In this document: positions 44,579 through 52,227 of the stretch, one piece after another
Layout of the letters: every line of letters begins with the position of its first letter
Numbering within the stretch: the stretch's first letter is position 1
Source of the DNA: Nonlabens agnitus
Lineage (GTDB): Bacteria > Bacteroidota > Bacteroidia > Flavobacteriales > Flavobacteriaceae
Direction: 5' to 3'
DNA length: 64,000 bases
Assembly: GCF_002994045.1 (NCBI RefSeq)
Contig: NZ_MQUC01000003.1
Coordinates: 2,890,501-2,954,500, forward strand
The notes under the pieces: generated by a model
Told to the model about the DNA's origin: nothing
The model's input: only the letters and a program-made list of their open reading frames with translations
The model's database searches: none
Position numbers and translations under genes: made by a program

Positions 44579-44913
44579 TGGCGGGAGATTTCTTTGAAAA
44601 GGTATACGAAGTTGTCAAACAAATTCCTGCAGGTCGAGTAACTAGTTATGGTGCCATAGCTGCTTATTTAGGAGCGCCGCGCAGTTGTCGTGCGGTAGGT
44701 TATGCCATGAATGCTTCACATTCCCAAACAGATGTTCCGGCGCATCGCGTCGTCAATCGCAAAGGTCTATTGACGGGCAAGCACCATTTTCAAGGTTCTA
44801 ATTTAATGGTGCAGCTTTTGGAGAGTGAAGGCGTTAAGGTAAAGGAAGATCAGGTACAAGATCTTGAATCTATTTTCTGGGACCCTACAGACGAATTGGA
44901 TCCACTAGAATAG
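44578..44913 (+). CDS. Alkyltransferase-like protein (ATL), MGMT family without the reactive cysteine
   Basis: The 111-residue protein has only the C-terminal AGT domain: IPAGRVTSYGAIAAYLGAPRSCRAVGYAM and VPAHRVVNRKG. Where O6-alkylguanine-DNA alkyltransferases have the reactive PCHRV, it has PAHRV with Ala55 in place of Cys. ATL proteins bind O6-alkylguanine and hand the lesion to nucleotide excision repair. The Tyr and Arg of the DNA-binding/flipping part are present. The ATG shares its A with the LysE TAA stop. Confidence 0.88.
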   Translation: MAGDFFEKVYEVVKQIPAGRVTSYGAIAAYLGAPRSCRAVGYAMNASHSQTDVPAHRVVNRKGLLTGKHHFQGSNLMVQLLESEGVKVKEDQVQDLESIFWDPTDELDPLE

Positions 44914-44929
44914 TCACAAAATGAGTCAT

Positions 44930-44962
44930 AAAAAAAAGCCACAGCATTGCTGTGGCTTTTCT
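44930..44962. terminator. Bidirectional terminator after the ATL gene
   Basis: The stem AAAAGCCACAGCA pairs with TGCTGTGGCTTTT around a short TT-containing loop. The A-run before and T-run after suit both converging transcripts. Confidence 0.88.
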
Positions 44963-44979
44963 ATTACTGTGAGTACAGA

Positions 44980-46365
44980 TTAGTTTTCTAATCTCATAAT
45001 TGCTTTAGCATTTACAAACTCTTTGATACCAAACCCGCCATGCTCACGTCCATATCCAGAACGCTTCACACCACCAAATGGCATATTAGGCTGCGCTAGT
45101 CCAAAGGAGTTGATAAATACCATACCTGTATCAAAATGCTTGCTGGCGAGTTCAAAGGCTTTGTCTTCATCTTTAGTGAAGATTCCGCCACCTAAACCAA
45201 AACGGCTATCATTGGCAATGCGCATAGCATCTTCAGCATCTTTTGCTTTGATCAATGAAGCAACCGGTCCAAATAGTTCGTCATCATATCCTGGCTGTCC
45301 TGGATGAACATTTTCTAGAACGGTAGATGGATAATAAAATCCTTTTCCATCTGGCATCTCACCACCGCATAATACTTTGGCTCCATTAGTGACGCTATTT
45401 TTAACCTGCGTATGCAAGTCATCTCTCAAATCTTTACGAGCCATAGGTCCCATGTCAAATTCATCGCTAGTAGGATCTCCATGCTTGATGTCTTTCATCG
45501 CCTTTACAAATCCTTTCTTGAATTCTTCATAGACAGCCTCTACCACTACAAATCGTTTTGCTGCGATACATGTTTCACCATTATTATAAATTCTTCCTTT
45601 CACGCAAGCTTCCACGGCTACATCAAGGTCTGCATCTTCAAGTACTAAATACGCATCATTTGATCCTAGTTCCAATACCATAGGTTTTAAGGCTTTTCCA
45701 GCTTTTTCCCCAATGATTTCTCCCGCAACAGGACTTCCAGTCAAAGTCACACCGCGTACTAGATCGTTGTTGATGACCTTGTCAGACTGGTCATGATTGA
45801 TGACTAATGTGGTAAATAAGTTTTTAGGTAATCCAGCTTCTTCAAAAATCTCTCTGATTTTCTCACCGCATCCCGTAACTGATTCCGCATGTTTTAGTAG
45901 AACTCCATTTCCAGCAGCTAGATTAGCAATTGCATATCTTATAACTTGGTATGCTGGATAATTCCATGGCTGTATTCCATAAATAACACCAATAGGAGAA
46001 TAGGTGATTAATCCGCGACCACCATTGGGCAACTCACGCTTTTCATCTGCTAATTCTTTAGGGGCAATTTGCGCCGTATGATCACAAATACCGGCACAAA
46101 GATCGACTTCAGATTCACTTTGGGACAAAAGTTTTCCCATTTCTGCGGTCATCAGTTGGGAAAGCTCTTTTTTGTGTTCCTTTAATTTTTTACCAATGGC
46201 TTTTAATACTTCGCCACGTTCTTCAACGGTTTTGGTTTTCCATTCTAAAAAAGCTTTGTGACATTTTTCAATAGCTCCAGTTAGCTCATGGTCTGTCATG
46301 TATGGATAGAAACTTAGCTTTTCTTCCGTAGCTGGATTGATGGTGGTTATTCCTTTATCGCTCAT
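44980..46365 (-). CDS. NAD(P)-dependent succinate-semialdehyde dehydrogenase
   Basis: The 461-residue aldehyde dehydrogenase has the Rossmann part with NPATEEKLSFYPYMTD and IQPWNYPAYQVIRYA, the catalytic Glu in VLELGSND and the nucleophilic Cys in NNGETCIAAKRF. The family gives succinate from succinic semialdehyde in the GABA shunt or amino acid breakdown. Length fits. The specificity is inferred from overall pattern. The start ATG is clear and no partner gene lies upstream. Confidence 0.87.
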   Translation of the reverse strand: MSDKGITTINPATEEKLSFYPYMTDHELTGAIEKCHKAFLEWKTKTVEERGEVLKAIGKKLKEHKKELSQLMTAEMGKLLSQSESEVDLCAGICDHTAQIAPKELADEKRELPNGGRGLITYSPIGVIYGIQPWNYPAYQVIRYAIANLAAGNGVLLKHAESVTGCGEKIREIFEEAGLPKNLFTTLVINHDQSDKVINNDLVRGVTLTGSPVAGEIIGEKAGKALKPMVLELGSNDAYLVLEDADLDVAVEACVKGRIYNNGETCIAAKRFVVVEAVYEEFKKGFVKAMKDIKHGDPTSDEFDMGPMARKDLRDDLHTQVKNSVTNGAKVLCGGEMPDGKGFYYPSTVLENVHPGQPGYDDELFGPVASLIKAKDAEDAMRIANDSRFGLGGGIFTKDEDKAFELASKHFDTGMVFINSFGLAQPNMPFGGVKRSGYGREHGGFGIKEFVNAKAIMRLEN

Positions 46366-46471
46366 AATAGTTTATCGTTTGATTGTTTACCTTATGAAGG
46401 TACAATCCTACTAGAGCACAAGAGTTGTCTTTAAGTCAACCTTATTACGGTTTTATGTTAAGCTTAATACT

Positions 46472-47836
46472 TTAGCTCACAAATGCGCTATAACCAGTGA
46501 TCGCTCGACCTACAATTAGGGAATTAATCTCCTTCGTTCCTTCATAGCTGTAGATGGCTTCAGCATCTGCGACAAATCTGGCGACGTTGTGTTCCAATAG
46601 GATTCCATTTCCGCCTAAAACTTCACGGGCACGAGATACGATATCTCTAGTGCGCATAGAGCATATTACTTTTGCAAGTGATGCGTGCTCGTCCTTCAAA
46701 ATTCCTTGATCCTGCATTACACTCAGTCTAAAGCAAAGTGTCTGCATACTGGTGAGATTGGATATCATTTCTACCAGGTGGTTTTGGACCAGTTGGAAGC
46801 TTGCGATGGGTCTACCAAATTGCTCTCGCTTCTTAGTGTATTTCAACGCGTTCTCATAGGCGCCACGAGCGCATCCTACTGCTTGCCATGCCACACCAGC
46901 ACGAGTCATGCGTAATACTTTGGCCGTGTCTTTAAAACTCTCTGCTTGTTGCAGGCGATCACCTTCTGGTATCACGCAATTAGTTAGCGTGATAATCGCA
47001 TTTTGCACGATGCGTAAGGCCATTTTATCTTCCATTTTTTCTGCATGGAAACCTGGATTGCCCTTACGTATCAAAAATCCTTTTACCTGGTTGGAGTCCA
47101 CATCTCGTGCCCACAACACAACCACATCTGCAAAAGTGGCGTTACCTATCCACTTCTTTTGACCGTTGAGGATCCAGTTCTCACCATCCCATTTGCAAGT
47201 GGTTTCCATACCACCAGCGATGCCGCTACCAGTTTCTGGCTCTGTAAGACCAAAGGCACCGATCTTTTCCATTCGGGCCATTTGAGGCAGCCATTCCTGT
47301 TTCTGTTCCTCACTACCACATAAGTAGATGGATCCCATGGCAAGACCGCTATGAACACCAAAGAAGGTCGAAATAGACACATCCACACGTGCGATTTCTT
47401 CTGCAATGATACCTTCAGTCACAAAGTCCATTGCGGGACAACCATAACCTTCATAGGCGATACCTGCGATGTTCAGTTTTGCCATTTTAGGAATAAGATC
47501 GTGCGGGAAAGCGGCTCTATTCCAGTAATCATTAGCAATAGGCTGCACTTCATCTTCCATAAAATTGCGCACCTTCATTTGCACCTCGCGTTGCTTTTCT
47601 GTCAACTCTAGGCTTAGATTGTAAAAATCACCATCAATAGGTGGCAGTTTGTGTTGTCCTTTTTTCTTTTTGGTCGACAGCATTTTCATCAATCCCGCAA
47701 GTTGTCGATCATCCAGTTCACCAACTGTATCCATCACTTTTGACAAGTCCACCTTGGCATTGAGCGCCGCGAGTTTCTCTAGGTCAATATTTTTCATCAA
47801 ATCGATGGTTCCCTTTATTTTACTGAAAATGGACAT
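46472..47836 (-). CDS. Acyl-CoA dehydrogenase family protein (glutaryl-CoA dehydrogenase-like)
   Basis: The 454-residue flavoenzyme has an extra ~65-residue lysine-rich N-terminal region before the usual acyl-CoA dehydrogenase body. Motifs are FGLTEPETGSGIAGGMET (FAD-binding), KKWIGNATFADV, and the C-terminal EVLGGNGILLEHNVARFVADAEAIYSYEGTKEIN, containing the catalytic Glu. The pattern resembles glutaryl-CoA dehydrogenase, which decarboxylates glutaryl-CoA in lysine and tryptophan breakdown. A saccharopine dehydrogenase-like gene at 26909 would fit, but the link is speculative. Confidence 0.85.
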   Translation of the reverse strand: MSIFSKIKGTIDLMKNIDLEKLAALNAKVDLSKVMDTVGELDDRQLAGLMKMLSTKKKKGQHKLPPIDGDFYNLSLELTEKQREVQMKVRNFMEDEVQPIANDYWNRAAFPHDLIPKMAKLNIAGIAYEGYGCPAMDFVTEGIIAEEIARVDVSISTFFGVHSGLAMGSIYLCGSEEQKQEWLPQMARMEKIGAFGLTEPETGSGIAGGMETTCKWDGENWILNGQKKWIGNATFADVVVLWARDVDSNQVKGFLIRKGNPGFHAEKMEDKMALRIVQNAIITLTNCVIPEGDRLQQAESFKDTAKVLRMTRAGVAWQAVGCARGAYENALKYTKKREQFGRPIASFQLVQNHLVEMISNLTSMQTLCFRLSVMQDQGILKDEHASLAKVICSMRTRDIVSRAREVLGGNGILLEHNVARFVADAEAIYSYEGTKEINSLIVGRAITGYSAFVS

Positions 47837-47962
47837 AGTTCTAATTTTTGTTTCAATTTACTTTAGAGGGCAGCATCGCCGTGTTAATGAAAGCGTAATA
47901 TTAGGTCGATGCGCTGGTGTCAGTCACTTGTACTTCGTTATCATTAGGCTTGTAGGTAATTT

Positions 47963-47978
47963 CGCTTTCGCGAAAGCG
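47963..47978. repeat. Dispersed palindrome copy upstream of the PEP/pyruvate-binding gene
   Basis: Perfect 16-mer with TT and AA flanks, in the 239-base gap between divergent genes, about 85 bases upstream of the -7 element at 48064. Confidence 0.97.
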
Positions 47979-48063
47979 AAAACATCTTCATCATTACGGT
48001 ACGGTAATTGACTTTTACCTAGTTAAACCGCTCTTAAACAGTATTTACTTACATTCAAAATCC

Positions 48064-48071
48064 TATTTTTG
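48064..48071 (+). promoter_or_regulatory. Promoter -7 element (TATTTTTG) of the PEP/pyruvate-binding gene
   Basis: TAnnTTTG match that ends four bases before the ATG at 48076, so the mRNA should be leaderless or nearly so. Confidence 0.6.
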
Positions 48072-48075
48072 AACA

Positions 48076-50991
48076 ATGAAAAACATTACCCTACTACTAT
48101 TTGCAGTGCTGCTTTTATCCACTCCAGCACTAGCTCAAGAATTTACTAACGACCGTATTGCAGCCATGATAGAAGAGTATCGCGATCTGGATCGTGGTCC
48201 CTATAAAAGAATCGAATGGTTTTGTGCAGATGGGACGCGTCGCGACTCTAAGGATCCATGTCCTGACGCCATAGGCGGCGGTATACAGCATGCAAGCTAT
48301 AAAACCGAAGTGGAACAACTTGCCAAGAGAAACCACATTTATTTTGGAGAGATTCTGGCAGCGGCAGACTTGTGGAGCTTTTGGGATGGTGACAACGACC
48401 ACTCTAGATTGAAGCAATACCAGCTTAATAATTATCTAGTGGCGGCAGACAATGGTTGGATCCAGGAAAAATCCAGATTTTACCGTGGTGCCAAGCAAAT
48501 TGAGGACGAAGAGGAATGGGGTCGCAAGTTTTATTATACCGTGCTGGGTGACAATGATTTAATCGATCGTGATTTTTTCCTTTTAAGAGAAAGCCTGCGC
48601 GATCTGCCACACGATGGCGATACCAACCTGGCGCAGGAAGTACGTAGCATCAGTAAAACGCTTGCCGAAAAGCATCCCAAATTCATGGATTTGCGCATCA
48701 AGATTCATGGCAATCCAGAGGCTAAGGACATTGCCTCCACACGCGAATGGGTTAAAGAGCATAATGATGAGTTGAGCTTTAAGGAGCGTGAAGAATTTGA
48801 AAAACTCATTGATGTGATGCAGGAGTTTTTTGTACCGGTGCCAGTAGCTGGTCTAGAAAAAATGGTGGCTGACTGGGATAAAGATTCCTACATAAGACAG
48901 CAAGCAATATTGTTTTCTTCTACATATACAAACGACACAGAGCCTTCCATTTTAGTTCCCGCAGCTGCTGGATTGATGTGTGATATCAGAAACAACATAA
49001 AGGACGATAAGCGCGGTACACGCAGGACTTCTGCATTGGAACTGAGCTTGAGGTTAGAAGAATTGATTTTTCAAACGGTGCCCAACTGGGAGCCGAATAC
49101 ACTACAGGAACATCTAGACAAGATTTATGCAATCAGCGAGGCTTTAGCCGCTGGTGGTTACGTAGAACAATGGGAATGGGATGCGGTAGAACCTAGGCTT
49201 TTCATAACAGAAGGTGAGACCATTAAAACAAGCAAGTTACTGGATTTTATCGCTGCAGCTCGCAGTCAGGTAGAATGGGGAACAGGAATGGTCAATGCCA
49301 TCTATGGCGATGTGGTGGAAGAATATGTGCAGTTTGAACCTTTGGCTTATGGATTCTATGACGACCGCATACGCAGTTCATTATTACTGCCGTTAGGTGA
49401 TGCTATTGGCGATTTGGGTGGATTGGTTTCCCGACAAATAGGCTTGACCAGTCAAGTCGAAAAGATAAGTAACCCATCAACGGTTCGCGGTTTGAATGCT
49501 GGATATGCTAAAGGAAAACTCGTAGTTGTTGAAGGAAATGCAGAAGGCATGACCGTCGACCCTAATAAGATCTACATTTTTGATAGACCACCTAGTGATT
49601 TGAAGCCAGTGGCTGGAATCGCAACCGTCTCAGAAGGTAACTTAGTGTCGCACGTGCAATTATTAGCTAGAAATCTAGGGATTCCTAATGCAGCTATCTC
49701 TACAGATAACCTAGCCGACTTGAAAGCATTTAATGGCAAGGAAATATTTTATGCTGTAAGTGGTCGTGGAACGGTAGTGATCAAATCTGCTGAAGAGATG
49801 TCTGAAACTGAGAAAGCACTCTTTAGCAATAACAAAAAGGAGAAGAAGACCATTCGCATTCCTGAAGGTAAGTTAAAGTTAGATGGCACTATGCCACTTG
49901 ATATGAGTAAAGTTTCTAGTGCGGATAGTGGCATATTGAGCGGCCCTAAAGCAGCTAATCTAGGACAACTCAAACAATTATTTCCAGAACATGTGGTCAA
50001 CGGCATTGTGATTCCTTTTGGTGTCTTTAAGGATCATATGAATCAGCAGATACCTGGTCAAGATCAAACGTATTGGCAATACCTCACTCAAATATTCAAC
50101 ACGGCCAAATCTATGCGTGAAGCAAAAGTTGATGAGGCTGAAGTGATCAAGTATCAACTAGCAGAATTTACAAAGCTAAGAGCCGAGATCAATAGAATGC
50201 CAATGAAGCCAGCTTTCATAGGTCAATTGGAGAGTGATTTTAAAACCATTCTTAACGGTAAAATAGGAACTGTTCCTGTGTTTTTGCGCAGTGACACCAA
50301 TATGGAAGACCTGGAAGAGTTTACAGGTGCTGGATTGAATCTTACCGTTTTCAATGCTGTAGAGCGTGATAAGATCATTCAAGGTATCAGAGACGTCTGG
50401 GCATCTCCATATACAGAACGTAGTTTTAAATGGAGACAAGCCTATCTAGAGAATCCAGAAAATGTGTACCCATCGATCCTAATCATACCAACCGTTGATG
50501 TGGACTACAGCGGTGTTTTGATCACTAAGGATTTTATCAATAATAGTGATGATAGGGTAACCGTTGCCATGAGTCGTGGTGCTGGTGGTGCAGTAGATGG
50601 TCAATCTGCGGAAACCTATCTCATCGATAACGACGGAATGGGCCAACTCATATCACCGGCACGAGAAAACAAGCAGCGTAAATTACCGGTCACTGGCGGT
50701 TCTATCATGGAGCATGCAGATTTTAATTCTAGCATATTGACTCCAGAAAACTTAAAGACGATTAAAAGATTTGCAGAAGAAGCTCATAAAACCATGCCTG
50801 GTTCCAAGAACGGTAGTTATACTGGAGCTTGGGATATTGAATTAGGCTTTAAGGATGGTAAGTTGTATCTCTTCCAGATCAGACCGTTTGTAGAAAACAA
50901 TCAAGCAAAAAACTCAGAATATCTATCATCGATAGACAGTGATGTAAATCTAAACACAGAGCTGTATCTCAATAAAAATATAAGAAATTGA
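48076..50991 (+). CDS. Exported PEP/pyruvate-binding domain protein (PPDK/PEP-synthase-like)
   Basis: The 971-residue protein starts with a cleavable signal (MKNITLLLFAVLLLSTPALAQ), then ~380 residues without a recognisable domain. A swivelling phosphohistidine-like domain follows, with EGNLVSHVQLLARNLGIP (His526). The C-terminal ~370 residues match the ATP-grasp-like nucleotide/PEP-binding part of pyruvate phosphate dikinase and PEP synthase: VFLRSDTNMEDLEEFTGAG, MSRGAGGAVDGQSAETY and a final AWDIELGFKDGKLYLFQIRP. An exported PPDK-like protein is unexpected because ATP and PEP are cytoplasmic. It overlaps the next gene's TTG start by four bases. Function unknown. Confidence 0.8.
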   Translation: MKNITLLLFAVLLLSTPALAQEFTNDRIAAMIEEYRDLDRGPYKRIEWFCADGTRRDSKDPCPDAIGGGIQHASYKTEVEQLAKRNHIYFGEILAAADLWSFWDGDNDHSRLKQYQLNNYLVAADNGWIQEKSRFYRGAKQIEDEEEWGRKFYYTVLGDNDLIDRDFFLLRESLRDLPHDGDTNLAQEVRSISKTLAEKHPKFMDLRIKIHGNPEAKDIASTREWVKEHNDELSFKEREEFEKLIDVMQEFFVPVPVAGLEKMVADWDKDSYIRQQAILFSSTYTNDTEPSILVPAAAGLMCDIRNNIKDDKRGTRRTSALELSLRLEELIFQTVPNWEPNTLQEHLDKIYAISEALAAGGYVEQWEWDAVEPRLFITEGETIKTSKLLDFIAAARSQVEWGTGMVNAIYGDVVEEYVQFEPLAYGFYDDRIRSSLLLPLGDAIGDLGGLVSRQIGLTSQVEKISNPSTVRGLNAGYAKGKLVVVEGNAEGMTVDPNKIYIFDRPPSDLKPVAGIATVSEGNLVSHVQLLARNLGIPNAAISTDNLADLKAFNGKEIFYAVSGRGTVVIKSAEEMSETEKALFSNNKKEKKTIRIPEGKLKLDGTMPLDMSKVSSADSGILSGPKAANLGQLKQLFPEHVVNGIVIPFGVFKDHMNQQIPGQDQTYWQYLTQIFNTAKSMREAKVDEAEVIKYQLAEFTKLRAEINRMPMKPAFIGQLESDFKTILNGKIGTVPVFLRSDTNMEDLEEFTGAGLNLTVFNAVERDKIIQGIRDVWASPYTERSFKWRQAYLENPENVYPSILIIPTVDVDYSGVLITKDFINNSDDRVTVAMSRGAGGAVDGQSAETYLIDNDGMGQLISPARENKQRKLPVTGGSIMEHADFNSSILTPENLKTIKRFAEEAHKTMPGSKNGSYTGAWDIELGFKDGKLYLFQIRPFVENNQAKNSEYLSSIDSDVNLNTELYLNKNIRN

Positions 50992-52220
50992 AAAAGCATT
51001 ATTACATCACATCTATTTTGATCATTGCCGTAATCACTATGGCAATCTATCCCATAGATGGATATGAAAGAACAAGAATAAAACGCCTCAAGCGATTGGA
51101 AAAAACACTTGATAGCACCATAACGGAATATTATCTAAAACCAGGTTCCTTCAAAAAAACAGATGAAATCAATCTATGGTTGTGCGAGGACACCGTCGCG
51201 ACGGACAGTATCATGATCGTCGACGAGGACTTTCAAAACAAAATGACTCGACTCTTTCCCAGACGCGGTGGATATGCGATTACCGTATTGGATATTACAG
51301 ATCCTGAGAACATGCGTTATGCAGAGATGAACGAGAACAGTGGCTTCCAGCCAGGTAGTGTAGGTAAACTAGCGGTAGCGACTGCTTTCTTCACACAATT
51401 GGCAGCTCTGTGTCCAGACGACTTTGAAGTACGCACAAAACTGATGCGTGAGAAAGTGGTACGCTCTGGAATTTGGGGAGTTGGTGATCACCATACCGTT
51501 CCTATTTACAATATCGAAAAAGATAAGTTAGTCAAAAGACAAGTTATTGCCAGTGATGAATTTAGCTTGTATGAATGGGTAGACCATATGTTAAGCGTGA
51601 GTAATAATGGAGCAGCCAGCATAGTCTGGAGAGAGGCCTTGTTGATGAAGCTATTTGGGGATGAGTACTTTGATCTCACTCAAGAAGAGGCCGATGAGTA
51701 CTGGGAAACTGCAGATAAGAAAATGTTGAGCGAGGTTGCTACAGAGTTGGTCAATCAACCCTTACGTGATTTAGGCATCACTCATGATGAATGGAGATTG
51801 GGTAGTTTCTTCACTAATGGTCCTGACCGTATTGCTAGAGCAACTGGAGGAAGCATAGGAACACCTGCGGGATTGATGAAATGGTTCATCAAGCTGGAAC
51901 AAGGTCAAATTGTAGATCGTCAATCCAGTCTTGAATTGAAAAGATTGATGTACATGACAGACCGCCGTATAAGATATGCGTACAGTTCACGGTTAAACGA
52001 TGCTTCTGTATATTTTAAATCAGGAAGCTATTACAGCGGTGGTGGTGTAAAATATGCAGGGACAAAGTTCAATTATATGAATAGTGTTATCATGGTAGAA
52101 CATCCAGATGGAACGAATTACATTGTTTGTTTGATGTCAAATATCTTGGGTAAGAACTCTGCTGGAGACCACATGTATTTAGCAAGTGCTATCGATAAAG
52201 CTATCCGCTCAGAAGATTAA
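50988..52220 (+). CDS. Serine hydrolase, class A beta-lactamase-like, exported
   Basis: The 410-residue protein has an N-terminal membrane/signal segment (residues ~7-22), then a class A beta-lactamase-like fold: SxxK as SVGK (Ser124, Lys127), SNN in MLSVSNNGAAS and KSG in YFKSGSYYSGGG. A true beta-lactamase usually has SDN and a shorter length, so it may be a DD-peptidase or other envelope hydrolase. The TTG start overlaps the TGA of the upstream gene as TTGA, so it is translationally coupled to the PPDK-like protein. Confidence 0.78.
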   Translation: MKKHYYITSILIIAVITMAIYPIDGYERTRIKRLKRLEKTLDSTITEYYLKPGSFKKTDEINLWLCEDTVATDSIMIVDEDFQNKMTRLFPRRGGYAITVLDITDPENMRYAEMNENSGFQPGSVGKLAVATAFFTQLAALCPDDFEVRTKLMREKVVRSGIWGVGDHHTVPIYNIEKDKLVKRQVIASDEFSLYEWVDHMLSVSNNGAASIVWREALLMKLFGDEYFDLTQEEADEYWETADKKMLSEVATELVNQPLRDLGITHDEWRLGSFFTNGPDRIARATGGSIGTPAGLMKWFIKLEQGQIVDRQSSLELKRLMYMTDRRIRYAYSSRLNDASVYFKSGSYYSGGGVKYAGTKFNYMNSVIMVEHPDGTNYIVCLMSNILGKNSAGDHMYLASAIDKAIRSED

Positions 52221-52227
52221 ATAAGGA

